The notes under the pieces were generated by a model. That model did not search any database. It was given only the letters and a program-made list of their open reading frames with translations, and had not been told where the DNA came from. The position numbers were made by a program, and so were the translations under genes. Shown here in pieces: positions 27,090 to 36,352 of a stretch of 64,000 nt of DNA (position 1 is its first letter; every line of letters begins with the position of its first letter). Origin of the DNA: an uncultured Lachnospiraceae bacterium (GTDB lineage Bacteria > Bacillota > Clostridia > Lachnospirales > Lachnospiraceae); contig CABUPO010000009.1 of the NCBI GenBank assembly GCA_902493385.1, positions 32,899 to 96,898 on the forward strand, in the 5' to 3' direction.

Positions 27090-28476
27090 TATCTTCGCCT
27101 CCCTTAAACGGAAATGTAAAAGACAGTACTGTTCCTGATTTTCCGTCGCTCTCAATATTCATGTCCGCCCGGTGAATCGCCGCAATCTTTTTCACAAGCG
27201 CCATTCCGATTCCTGCTCCGTGCTGCTTTCTTGATCTTGATTTGTCTACCATATAAAACGCTTCTGTTATTCGTCCGAGTTCATTTTCAGGTATTCCTTT
27301 TCCATTGTCGGCAATCTGTATAACGTATCCTTCTTTCCTGGCCTTTCCAACAAGCCATATGTCGCTGCAGTCCGCCTTAACAGCGTTGTCAATCATATTA
27401 AGTATCATAGTTTTCATCAAATCAAAATCCGCGTATATTTTGCCGTTCTCCAGTCCTATATGAAATTTCACGTCATTTTTTTCGCATACCGGGTATATTC
27501 CTTTGGCTATGTCGTTAAACAGCTCAACCGCGTCCATTTTCTCAAGCTTAAAATCCTGCTTGTCAAGAACAAAAAGGTCCATGAGCTTAAGCGACAGCGC
27601 TTCAAGCCTCATACCCTCATTCCATATGTAATAAGCCGCATCCTTAACCTGACTGCGCGACAAATCCTTATGATAAAGCATATCAGCATATCCAATAACC
27701 GACGTCATAGGAGTCTTTAATTCATGTGCAAAATTCGCCGCAAATTCTTCCTTTTGCTTTGCTATGCCTGAAAGCTCTTCTATTTTTTCCTCAACACGTC
27801 CGGCCATCTGGTTAAAGTTGTCGGCAAGTTCACTTATCTCATCATGCCCTCTGAAGCTTATTCTCTCAGAGTAATTTCCGCCCGCCATCCTTTTTGCCGC
27901 TTTACTGACCTTTTTTATCGGCGCCGTAATCATTCCTGTCAATAAAAAAATAACAGGGAATACAACACACAAAATAATTATATAAATACGCTGAAAATAG
28001 TTGTGCAGCATTTCCTGTTTATCGACTACCTGACTGATATCAGTTTCCGTAACAAGATATATTTCATTTTCATCCGAGCTTATGACGTCATGGACAAATA
28101 TACTGTACCTGTCGCCGTTTTTTTCTATCTTAAAAAAAACACTCCCATTGTCAGGACTATACGAAGTGTCAATATCCGGAAGCGCCGACATACTGGTAAA
28201 TATACATTCGCCGTCCTTATCATACAACGCAACCGGCACTGTAAAATTGTTGTTAAGCGCGGAATTTTCTGTCTCTGAAGCCGTTATATATTCGGGGTCT
28301 GAGCATAAAATTGACTGAAGTATATATTTATTATACTGAAATTCCTGAAACGCAAATTTCTTTTCCTGTTCAATCGAATTATTATAAGCATAATTAATTA
28401 GGAGGAACCCGGCTGCGGAGAAAGTAACGCTGAATATTATGACAAAATACAGGAATATTTTATGAAACAGCTTCAT
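27082..28476 (-). CDS. Sensor histidine kinase
   Basis: A 464-residue kinase: membrane segments at about 8-28 and 165-187, an extracytoplasmic domain between, HAMP (about 185-240), HisKA with phospho-acceptor His251 in NFAHELKTPMTSVIGY, and HATPase with N-box NMIDNAVKA, DNGKGIP and GAGIGMALVKKI. It starts 2 nt after the response regulator stop. Architecture resembles envelope-stress or antibiotic-sensing kinases; the stimulus is unknown. Confidence 0.93.
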   Translation of the reverse strand: MKLFHKIFLYFVIIFSVTFSAAGFLLINYAYNNSIEQEKKFAFQEFQYNKYILQSILCSDPEYITASETENSALNNNFTVPVALYDKDGECIFTSMSALPDIDTSYSPDNGSVFFKIEKNGDRYSIFVHDVISSDENEIYLVTETDISQVVDKQEMLHNYFQRIYIIILCVVFPVIFLLTGMITAPIKKVSKAAKRMAGGNYSERISFRGHDEISELADNFNQMAGRVEEKIEELSGIAKQKEEFAANFAHELKTPMTSVIGYADMLYHKDLSRSQVKDAAYYIWNEGMRLEALSLKLMDLFVLDKQDFKLEKMDAVELFNDIAKGIYPVCEKNDVKFHIGLENGKIYADFDLMKTMILNMIDNAVKADCSDIWLVGKARKEGYVIQIADNGKGIPENELGRITEAFYMVDKSRSRKQHGAGIGMALVKKIAAIHRADMNIESDGKSGTVLSFTFPFKGGEDNA

Positions 28477-28478
28477 TA

Positions 28479-29150
28479 TTATTCCTCCAGCCGGTATCCT
28501 ATACGGAATACCGTTTTTATGTACTTCTCCCAGCCAAGTTTTTTTCTGAGCCGCTGTATGTGTGAATCAAGAGTGCGCGTATCGCCGAAAAATTCCACGC
28601 CCCATACCTTTTCATAAAGCCTGTCCCTGTATAATGCAACATTTTTATTCTGTACAAGCTCAACCAAAAGGTCAAATTCCTTAACTGTCAAATCTATAGG
28701 CTTACCCGCTTTGCTTACTGTTCTTGATACAATATCAATCTCAACATCCGCAAAGGCCAGCTTCCTGTTAATCTTTCCGTATCTTCTTAGCACGGCTTCC
28801 ACACGTGCAAGAAGCTCTCCTATCTGAAAAGGCTTTACTATATAATCATCCGCACCAAGCTTTAATCCTTTAATTCTGTCCTGTACCGCACCCTTTGCCG
28901 TAATAAATATTACAGGCATCCCTAACGGCTTAATATATTCCAAAAGCTCATATCCGTCAATCTCCGGAAGCATAATGTCAAGCAATACCAAATCATATAA
29001 TTCATTTTCAATGTGATCAGCCCCGTCTTCTCCGTCATAACATACCGTACATGTATAACCCTCAGAAGTAAGGTTGATTTTTATAAGATTGGCAATTGCC
29101 TCATCATCTTCAACTACTAATATCTTCAAATACATTACCTCTTTGCCCAC
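28479..29150 (-). CDS. OmpR/PhoB-family response regulator
   Basis: A 223-residue two-domain regulator: receiver with acidic pair VVEDDE, phospho-acceptor Asp in VLLDIMLPEIDG, Thr in FITAKG and Lys in IVKPF, then a winged-helix DNA-binding domain (LTVKEFDLLVELVQN..TLDSHIQRLRKKLG). It heads the regulator-kinase-accessory operon. Translation may begin at the listed ATG or at the ATG five codons later, which is preceded very closely by AAGAGG; neither is ideal. Confidence 0.95.
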   Translation of the reverse strand: MGKEVMYLKILVVEDDEAIANLIKINLTSEGYTCTVCYDGEDGADHIENELYDLVLLDIMLPEIDGYELLEYIKPLGMPVIFITAKGAVQDRIKGLKLGADDYIVKPFQIGELLARVEAVLRRYGKINRKLAFADVEIDIVSRTVSKAGKPIDLTVKEFDLLVELVQNKNVALYRDRLYEKVWGVEFFGDTRTLDSHIQRLRKKLGWEKYIKTVFRIGYRLEE

Positions 29151-29208
29151 ATAACTAATCTAAATATATTGTATTTTCCACTTGTGACTTATACGTAAAA
29201 AAGATGTG

Positions 29209-30621
29209 TTATACCTGTAAATTAAATCCAAAATACCTTACCGCATTGTTATAGGAAATTCCTTTAACAATTCTTTCAAGATTCTTTAAATCGTATGGAT
29301 ATTCTCCGTTTTCAACCCACTCTCCGATAACATTGCACATAATCCTTCTAAAATACTCATGTCTCGGATACGACAAAAAGCTTCTGGAATCCGTCAGCAT
29401 TCCTACAAAATTTCCTAAAAGTCCAAGATTTGCAAGCGATATCATCTGATGCTCTATACCCGCCTTGTTATCATTAAACCACCATGCAGAGCCCTGCTGT
29501 ATCTTTCCGCACGCGTCTGAATTTTGAAAACATCCTATAATACTTCCAAGCGCCGCGTCGTCCGAAGGATTGAGGCTGTAAAGTATCGTCTTTGGAAGAT
29601 TGTCCGCTTTATCAAGCGCATTCAGCAAATCGGCGGTCTGCGCAGTCGGCGTATAACTGCTTATACAGTCAAAGCCTGTGTCAGGCCCGATTTTGTCATA
29701 CATTTTAGTGTTGTTATCACGCTTGCATCCGTAATGAAGCTGCATTACCCAGCCTCTTCTTTTATATTCTCTTCCGAAGAACATAAGACATGCTGTCTTA
29801 AATTGAAGTTCTTCAAGCCTCGATATTGTTCCGCCAGAAATAACTTTATCAAAAATGTCTGCAATATCCTTCTCATCTGCCGGCTCATACATTACATAAT
29901 CCAGTCCATGATCTGCCGCCACACATCCCATTTCCGAAAAATAATCCATCCTTTTGCATAAAGCCTCGCAAAGCGTATCAAAGCTATCGATACGTATTTC
30001 TGCTGCCTCTGACAATTTGTCAATATAATCTGTATAATCAGGCTTATCAATGTTCACTGCCTTATCAGGCCTCCATGCAGGAAGGACACAAACGTCAAAA
30101 TCCGCATCCTGTGCAATTATTTTGTGCCATCTAAGGTCGTCTGCCGGATCATCGGTTGTACATAACAGCGTGACGCCCGAATTTTTAATAAGATTTCTTA
30201 CGCTCATCGAAGAATCCGCAAGCCTTTTATTGCAAAGCTGCCATACTTCTTCGGCCGTATCTCCGTTTAATACGCCATGATAATCAAAATATCTCTGAAG
30301 CTCCAGATGGCTCCAGTGAAACAACGGATTGCCTATTGCTTTTTCAAGAGTTTCAGCCCATTTCTGAAACTTTTCACGGTCAGGCGCGCCGCCTGTGATA
30401 TAGCGCTCTTCTACGCCGTTTGAACGCATCTGACGCCATTTATAATGGTCGCCTCCAAGCCATACCTGCGTTATATTATCAAACCTTCTGTCCTCTGCAA
30501 TCTCTTTAGGGCTTACATGGCAGTGATAATCAAGCACAGGCATTTCGGCTGCAAATGTGTGATATAACTCCTTTGCTACATCAGTTTTTAACAGAAAATC
30601 TTTATCCATAAACGCTTTCAT
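29209..30621 (-). CDS. uxaC: Glucuronate (uronate) isomerase
   Basis: Isomerizes D-glucuronate to D-fructuronate and D-galacturonate to D-tagaturonate. The 470-residue protein has the family's MDKDFLLKTDVAKELYHTFA start and metal-site motif LDYHCHVSP, plus LGNFVGMLTDSRSFLSYPRH near the end. GGAGGA precedes the ATG. It is the last gene of the uronate operon, 16 nt after kdgK. Confidence 0.97.
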   Translation of the reverse strand: MKAFMDKDFLLKTDVAKELYHTFAAEMPVLDYHCHVSPKEIAEDRRFDNITQVWLGGDHYKWRQMRSNGVEERYITGGAPDREKFQKWAETLEKAIGNPLFHWSHLELQRYFDYHGVLNGDTAEEVWQLCNKRLADSSMSVRNLIKNSGVTLLCTTDDPADDLRWHKIIAQDADFDVCVLPAWRPDKAVNIDKPDYTDYIDKLSEAAEIRIDSFDTLCEALCKRMDYFSEMGCVAADHGLDYVMYEPADEKDIADIFDKVISGGTISRLEELQFKTACLMFFGREYKRRGWVMQLHYGCKRDNNTKMYDKIGPDTGFDCISSYTPTAQTADLLNALDKADNLPKTILYSLNPSDDAALGSIIGCFQNSDACGKIQQGSAWWFNDNKAGIEHQMISLANLGLLGNFVGMLTDSRSFLSYPRHEYFRRIMCNVIGEWVENGEYPYDLKNLERIVKGISYNNAVRYFGFNLQV

Positions 30622-30637
30622 AAGCTGTATCCTCCTG

Positions 30638-31738
30638 TTATCTCTGTACGCGCGCTCCCATTCCGCCCATAACAGCCTCTACCTCTTTTTTGCTTGCCAT
30701 AGTAGTATCTCCCGGAGTCGTCATTGCCAAAGCTCCGTGCGCCGCTCCGTAATTAACGGCAAGCAAAGGGTCGTTAGTTGTCATAAGACCATATATAAGC
30801 CCTGAAGCAAACGAATCTCCGCCGCCTACACGGTCCATAATTTCAAGTCCCTTATAATCCTTTGCTTTATATATCTCACCGTCTGCCCAGCATATCGCGC
30901 TCCAGTCATTTACCGTAGCAGTCTTTACTTCCCTGAGCGTTGTTGCAACCGCTTTGAAATTCGGATATGCATTTGCGGCCTCATTAATCATCTTTTTATA
31001 TCCGTTTAGATTAAGCGTCTTAAGATTCTCGTCATTTCCTTCGACATTAAACCCAAGACATGCAGTAAAATCTTCCTCGTTGCCAATCATTACGTCTACA
31101 TATTTCGCAATCTCTTTATTAACGCTCTGAGCCTTTTTTCTGCCGCCTATCGCACTCCACATAGACGGCCTGTAATTAAGGTCGTAGGATACTATCGTTC
31201 CGTATTTTTTAGCGGTTTTTATGGCTTCTACTACTGTCTTACACGACTGCTCGGACAAAGCGGCGTATATACCGCCGGTATGAAGCCATCTAACTCCAAG
31301 CTTGCCGAATATATATTCAAAATCAAAATCCTCCGGAGCAGCCTTGGAGATAGCCGTATTAGCCCGGTCAGAACAGCCTACGGCCCCGCGTATTCCAAAG
31401 CCTCTCTCTGTAAAATTCAGTCCGTTTCTGCATATACGTCCGATACCGTCTGTCTCCATCCACTTAATAAGCGAAGTATCAACTCCGCCCTGATTAATTA
31501 AATCCTCCATAAGCATACCGATTTCATTATCGGCAAATGCTGTTATGACAGCCGTCTTCATTTTAAAGCATTTATGAAGACCTCTGATAACATTATATTC
31601 TCCGCCGCCTTCCCATGCCTTAAATGACCTTGCGGTACGTATCCTTCCTTCTCCCGGATCAAGCCTGAGCATAACCTCTCCAAGCGATACCGCATCAAAT
31701 GTACATTCCTCTTCTGGTCTCATATTAAGCTCTAACAT
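30638..31738 (-). CDS. kdgK: 2-keto-3-deoxygluconate kinase (PfkB family)
   Basis: Phosphorylates 2-keto-3-deoxygluconate to KDPG. The 366-residue ribokinase-fold protein has the PfkB motif with catalytic Asp in DRVGGGDSFASGLIYG and an N-terminal substrate region GEVMLRLDPGEGRI. AAAGGAG in the end of kdgA serves its ATG. Its place between the KDPG aldolase and uronate isomerase fits the assignment. Confidence 0.93.
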   Translation of the reverse strand: MLELNMRPEEECTFDAVSLGEVMLRLDPGEGRIRTARSFKAWEGGGEYNVIRGLHKCFKMKTAVITAFADNEIGMLMEDLINQGGVDTSLIKWMETDGIGRICRNGLNFTERGFGIRGAVGCSDRANTAISKAAPEDFDFEYIFGKLGVRWLHTGGIYAALSEQSCKTVVEAIKTAKKYGTIVSYDLNYRPSMWSAIGGRKKAQSVNKEIAKYVDVMIGNEEDFTACLGFNVEGNDENLKTLNLNGYKKMINEAANAYPNFKAVATTLREVKTATVNDWSAICWADGEIYKAKDYKGLEIMDRVGGGDSFASGLIYGLMTTNDPLLAVNYGAAHGALAMTTPGDTTMASKKEVEAVMGGMGARVQR

Positions 31739-31740
31739 AA

Positions 31741-32379
31741 TCAGTTTTCTCCTTTTGCAATACTGACAGCCGTAACGGTCATCTCTTTTATCCTGTCAAA
31801 TTCCTTTGCTTTAATCATATTTCCTTTTACCATCCAGCTTCCGCCGCAGGCGATAACAGACGGGCATTCAAGATACTGCTTTATATTATCTGCATTTATT
31901 CCTCCAGTAGGCATAAACTTAAGCCCTGTAAAAGGAGCTGCAAGAGCGTTTATCGTATTAACGCCGCCAAACTGTTCTGCAGGAAAGAATTTTACGACCT
32001 TAAGCCCCCTCTTTACAGCCTGCAGTATATCAGACGGAGTAACACAGCCCGGAAATACCGGAATATTCCGGCCAATACAGTAATCCACAAGCTCAGTATC
32101 AAATCCGGGACTTACAATAAAAGAAGCCCCTGCGCTTACCGCACGGTCCGCCTGTTCGGCAGTAAGCACTGTTCCAGCGCCAACCACCATCTTTGGATAT
32201 GCCTCGTGCATTATCCGTATGCTTTCCTCAGCAGCTTCAGTACGAAACGTTACTTCAGCGCATGTCAGTCCTCCCTCGCATAAAGCCTTTGCGAGAGGCT
32301 TTGCATTTTCTGCGTCATTTATTACAACAACCGGTACAATTTTTATAGCTTCAATCTTTTTTATAAGCTCGTCAAACAA
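31741..32379 (-). CDS. kdgA: KDPG/KHG aldolase
   Basis: Cleaves 2-keto-3-deoxy-6-phosphogluconate into pyruvate and glyceraldehyde-3-phosphate. The 212-residue class I aldolase shows the Glu of CAEVTFRT, the GAGTVLT loop and the Schiff-base Lys in VVKFFPAEQFGG. It is transcribed just before kdgK. Confidence 0.96.
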   Translation of the reverse strand: MFDELIKKIEAIKIVPVVVINDAENAKPLAKALCEGGLTCAEVTFRTEAAEESIRIMHEAYPKMVVGAGTVLTAEQADRAVSAGASFIVSPGFDTELVDYCIGRNIPVFPGCVTPSDILQAVKRGLKVVKFFPAEQFGGVNTINALAAPFTGLKFMPTGGINADNIKQYLECPSVIACGGSWMVKGNMIKAKEFDRIKEMTVTAVSIAKGEN

Positions 32380-32394
32380 TATATTCCCTTCTTT

Positions 32395-34008
32395 CTATAC
32401 ATACTTTAAAAGTGTATTTCTTACAGCGTGCACGCCGTCTGTAAGCTCTTTAAGATAACTGCATACAAGCTCTGAAAGACCCGCCTCGTATAGGTCAACT
32501 CCAAAGATATTTTTCATATGAAGTATAGGTTCTACTGCTGTCTCCACATCCTGCTCGTCCGTAAGACTAAGCTTTGCGGCATACGGACATACAGTATCAA
32601 GAAGCGGGTCGGGACTAAGTTCAAATGGTCTTCCCTCATCATCTACAGCCATAAGATATCTTATCCATCCCGCGTATACAAGCGGTATAAGCTTAAGCTC
32701 TGATATGTCAAGTTTATCAGATTGCATATATGCCTTAATCGTCTCGCCAAATCTTATACCAAGCTTCTGCGAGGTGTCAGTAGCTATACGCTGCGGCGTA
32801 TCTGGCATAAACGGATTAGGGATTCGTACATTAATTACCGTATCGATAAATTCCTCAGGCTCTATTACGCCAGGATTAACCACTACCGGAAGCCCCTCTT
32901 CATATCCGATTCTCTCTACAAGCTTTTTAAGCGTATCATCCTTCATTTCATCAGATATTTTCGTATATCCGAGCAGACATCCATATACTGCAAGCGAAGT
33001 ATGCAGCGGATTAAGGCATGTACACACCTTCATTTTCTCAACCTTATCAACCGTTTCCCTCTCTGTAAATAACAGGCCGCCTTTTTCAAGCTCGGGTCTT
33101 CCGTTAGGAAACGAATCCTCTATTACAAGATATTCGCACTCCTCCGCATTAACGAACGGCGCTATATATGTATTCTTTGAAGTCACTACAAAGTCAAGAC
33201 CTTCTATACCGTCTTTTCTTAATATATCTTCTACGGAAGAATCCGGTCTCGGAGTAATTTTATCAATCATAGTCCAGGGAAAAGCAACCTTTGATTTATC
33301 ATTTATATAATCCGCAAAGCCTTCCTCGCATTTTCCCCGCTTTACCCATTCTGCGGCAAATGTATTAACAGCATTGTAAAGCTTGTCCCCGTTATGCGAA
33401 CAGTTATCCATGCTTACCATTGCCACAGGCTTTCTGCCCGACAGATATCTTGCGTATAACAATGCCGCAACCTTTCCTATGTAGCTTTTCGGCGTCTGCG
33501 TACCAGAATCAAAATCCGACAAAACATCAGGAAGAACCTCTCCCTTGCCGTTTACAAGGCTGTAGCCTTTTTCAGTAATGGTAAAAGAAACCATCTGAAG
33601 AGAATCGCTTTCAAATATTTCTTTAAGCCTGTCAAATTCACATTTATTCTCAGAATCAAGTATCAGAGATTCTGCGATGCTGCCTACAACCGTTTTTTCT
33701 ATGTTTCCGTCAGCCTTTAATGTAACAAGTATACTGTAATCGTCATGAGGACGGTTCATTTTTTCTATAATTTCATAATCGTAGCCCTCCGCGACAATAA
33801 GCCCGCGCTCAAGATATCCGGCATTTAACATATTCTGCACTACATTTGCCTGAAAAGCGCGGAATATATTACCCGCCCCAAAATGAATCCAGAATGGCTT
33901 TTCTTTTGTAGCGCAGATAACCTTTTCCCTGTCAAACTCAGGAAGCCTGTATCCTTTTTTTACCCACTCGTCTTTATTCATCAAACCGGATTTGTCTAAT
34001 CTCATCAT
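32395..34008 (-). CDS. uxuB: Fructuronate reductase / mannitol dehydrogenase family
   Basis: NAD-dependent reduction of D-fructuronate to D-mannonate. The 537-residue protein has the long-chain mannitol dehydrogenase fold: IHFGAGNIFRAFQ nucleotide loop, VSMDNCSHNGDK and the catalytic Lys region FPWTMIDKITPR. The start is taken at ATG 34008 after AAAGGTG; the in-frame GTG at 34014 overlaps the uxuA stop and is less likely. Confidence 0.95.
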   Translation of the reverse strand: MMRLDKSGLMNKDEWVKKGYRLPEFDREKVICATKEKPFWIHFGAGNIFRAFQANVVQNMLNAGYLERGLIVAEGYDYEIIEKMNRPHDDYSILVTLKADGNIEKTVVGSIAESLILDSENKCEFDRLKEIFESDSLQMVSFTITEKGYSLVNGKGEVLPDVLSDFDSGTQTPKSYIGKVAALLYARYLSGRKPVAMVSMDNCSHNGDKLYNAVNTFAAEWVKRGKCEEGFADYINDKSKVAFPWTMIDKITPRPDSSVEDILRKDGIEGLDFVVTSKNTYIAPFVNAEECEYLVIEDSFPNGRPELEKGGLLFTERETVDKVEKMKVCTCLNPLHTSLAVYGCLLGYTKISDEMKDDTLKKLVERIGYEEGLPVVVNPGVIEPEEFIDTVINVRIPNPFMPDTPQRIATDTSQKLGIRFGETIKAYMQSDKLDISELKLIPLVYAGWIRYLMAVDDEGRPFELSPDPLLDTVCPYAAKLSLTDEQDVETAVEPILHMKNIFGVDLYEAGLSELVCSYLKELTDGVHAVRNTLLKYV

Positions 34009-34010
34009 TT

Positions 34011-35090
34011 TCACCTTTCTTTTTTTGCTTCACTTTTAACTATTGCTTCCCAAAGACCGTTAAGATACGTAGCTCCAAGCGCGCGGTCATAAAGCCCGTA
34101 CCCCGGCATTGCAACCTCGTCCCATATCATACGTCCATGATCAGGTCTTATCGGTCCTTCAAAGCCAATATCATAAAGCGCTTTCATAATCTCGTACATA
34201 TCAAATGTACCGTCCGATGACAGATGCGCCGCTTCCTCAAAATCAGTAGGAGAATTGAATTTCAGATTACGTACATGAGCAAAATGTATTCTTCCTTTAA
34301 GCGACCTTATCATATCCGGCAGGTTATTCTCAAGATTAGTTCCATACGAACCTGAACAGAATGTTACGCCATTATGAGGATTGTCTACCATAGACATCAT
34401 CCTTAGTATATTTTTCTTATTAATAATTATTCTTGGAAGTCCGAATACACTCCACGCCGGGTCGTCCGGATGTATAGCCATATTGATATCATACTCGTCG
34501 CATACCGGCATAATCCTTTCCAGAAAATATTTCAGATTCTCAAAAAGCTTCTCATCGTCTATATCCTTATACTGCTCAAATAATTCCTTAACATGCGCCA
34601 TTCTCTCCGGCTCCCAGCCCGGCATCACCGTTCCGTTAGTATCTGACGATATGGATTCAAACATTTTCTCGGGGTCAAGCGCGTCTACGGCTTCCTGTGT
34701 ATAAGCAAGCACCGTTGAACCGTCGGGACGTTTTCTTGCAAGCTCTGTTCTTGTCCAATCAAATACCGGCATAAAATTATAGCATACAAGATGAATGTCT
34801 TCACATCCAAGATTTCTAAGAGTTTCAATATAATTATCTATGTACATATCACGCTCAGGCGCGCCGGTCTTTATCGCATCATGTATATTAACGCTTTCAA
34901 TACCTGATATATGAAGACCTGATGCGTTTACTTCTTCTTTGAGCTTCCTTATACGCTCTGTCGGCCACACCTCGCCCGGCGCAGTATCATAAAGAGTAGT
35001 AATTACACCGGTAACGCCCGGAATCTGTCTTATCTGCTTTAATGTTACAGTATCAAATTCCTGGCCGTACCACCTTAATGTCATTTCCAT
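34011..35090 (-). CDS. uxuA: Mannonate dehydratase
   Basis: Dehydrates D-mannonate to 2-keto-3-deoxygluconate. A 359-residue UxuA with MTLRWYGQEFDTVTLKQIRQ at the start, metal and substrate motifs MAIHPDDPAW, FCSGSYGTN, HFAHVRN and RPDHGRMIWDE. First gene of the operon uxuA-uxuB-kdgA-kdgK-uxaC. No regulator or sugar-acid transporter lies next to the operon. Confidence 0.97.
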   Translation of the reverse strand: MEMTLRWYGQEFDTVTLKQIRQIPGVTGVITTLYDTAPGEVWPTERIRKLKEEVNASGLHISGIESVNIHDAIKTGAPERDMYIDNYIETLRNLGCEDIHLVCYNFMPVFDWTRTELARKRPDGSTVLAYTQEAVDALDPEKMFESISSDTNGTVMPGWEPERMAHVKELFEQYKDIDDEKLFENLKYFLERIMPVCDEYDINMAIHPDDPAWSVFGLPRIIINKKNILRMMSMVDNPHNGVTFCSGSYGTNLENNLPDMIRSLKGRIHFAHVRNLKFNSPTDFEEAAHLSSDGTFDMYEIMKALYDIGFEGPIRPDHGRMIWDEVAMPGYGLYDRALGATYLNGLWEAIVKSEAKKER

Positions 35091-35111
35091 ATCTGTTTAC
35101 CTTACCTTTCG

Positions 35112-36317
35112 TTATTTTATCTCATTTTTAAGAACGGATATAGCCATAAGCAGCTGGTTATCGTAATATAAACCGTCTTTTTCTTCTGTAAGCTCGTCGT
35201 TATATTCAACAGTAATATCCGGCGTTATTCCAATACCGTGAATATTACGGCCGTTTGGCGTATAATATCTTGAAGTTGTCAGCTTTATTGCAGAACCGTC
35301 GCCGTATTTGTTAAGGGAAAAGATGCTTTGCACTATACCCTTACCATAGCTTGTTGTTCCGATAATCGTTCCCGCTTTGTAGTCCTGTATCGCTCCGGCA
35401 AATACCTCGGACGCGCTTGCACTGTATCCGTTAATAAGCACCGCCATTGGCTTATCATAGTATTCTTCATTAGTAGAATAATACTCTTCATCTCTTCCCT
35501 GATTCGTCTCGGTGTATACCAGAAGGCCCTCTGGAAGCAGCCTGTCAAGCATATCTACAACTACGTCAAGCCGTCCTCCTCCGTTGTCTCTTATATCTAC
35601 AATAATGGCTTTGGCGTTCTTCGCCTCAATATCGTCAAGAGCTTCCCGAAACTGTGACGCCGTAATTTTATCGAATCCCGACACGTAGATGTATCCTATA
35701 TCTCCGTTCTCAATTATTTCATGCTTTACGGTAGGAACGTCAACTACTTTTCTTGTAATATTAACATCAATATACTCGCCGTCTCTCAGAATCCTTACGG
35801 AAACGTCCGTGTCCGGCTCTCCCTTCATAAGAGTAACAGCGTCGCTAAGCTCCATTCCTGACACCGAAGTTCCTTCAATTTCGACTATAATATCTCCAGG
35901 CATTATTCCGGCTTCTTTTGCCGGAGCATTATCAAATGGATTAACTATCACAATATCGCCGGTATCAGCATCCTGTGATACATACGCGCCGATACCGCCA
36001 TACTGCCCGTTATTGGTTTCCTGAAAATCATTATATTCCTCAGGAGTGTAATACTGGGCATATTTATCGTTAATTGAATTCATCAGTCCTTTATACATAC
36101 CGTTCTGCATATCCTCTTTTGTCACCTTATCGGCGTCAAGATAAAAGGTATCAATATATGCGGCAAGGTTATTAACCTTGTCTTCAAAATTTTTATCAAC
36201 AATAGTATTGGATTTGTATGAACCGGAAACCGCGCTTCCGATTCCGATTACACCCGCGCTTACTAATACAGCTGCTATAGCGCCGGTTATAACGCCTTTT
36301 AAAAATCCTTTCTCCAT
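35112..36317 (-). CDS. ctpA: S41 carboxy-terminal processing protease (CtpA/CtpB type)
   Basis: A 401-residue membrane-anchored serine protease: N-terminal helix (residues 6-27), PDZ domain (YGGIGAYVSQ..VSGMELSDAVTLMKG), and the S41 core with catalytic Ser in NGYSASASEVFAGA and Lys in TSYGKGIVQ. GGAGG places the start at 36317. It lies downstream of the M23 hydrolase and ftsEX; clostridial genomes often keep this order, suggesting envelope remodelling. Confidence 0.94.
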   Translation of the reverse strand: MEKGFLKGVITGAIAAVLVSAGVIGIGSAVSGSYKSNTIVDKNFEDKVNNLAAYIDTFYLDADKVTKEDMQNGMYKGLMNSINDKYAQYYTPEEYNDFQETNNGQYGGIGAYVSQDADTGDIVIVNPFDNAPAKEAGIMPGDIIVEIEGTSVSGMELSDAVTLMKGEPDTDVSVRILRDGEYIDVNITRKVVDVPTVKHEIIENGDIGYIYVSGFDKITASQFREALDDIEAKNAKAIIVDIRDNGGGRLDVVVDMLDRLLPEGLLVYTETNQGRDEEYYSTNEEYYDKPMAVLINGYSASASEVFAGAIQDYKAGTIIGTTSYGKGIVQSIFSLNKYGDGSAIKLTTSRYYTPNGRNIHGIGITPDITVEYNDELTEEKDGLYYDNQLLMAISVLKNEIK

Positions 36318-36352
36318 CAGCTTTTCCTCCAACACATATATTCCAAAATCTG

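Noticed and set aside
32705..33310. 201-codon plus-strand frame
   Set aside because: Antisense to uxuB, serine/isoleucine-rich, no supporting signals.
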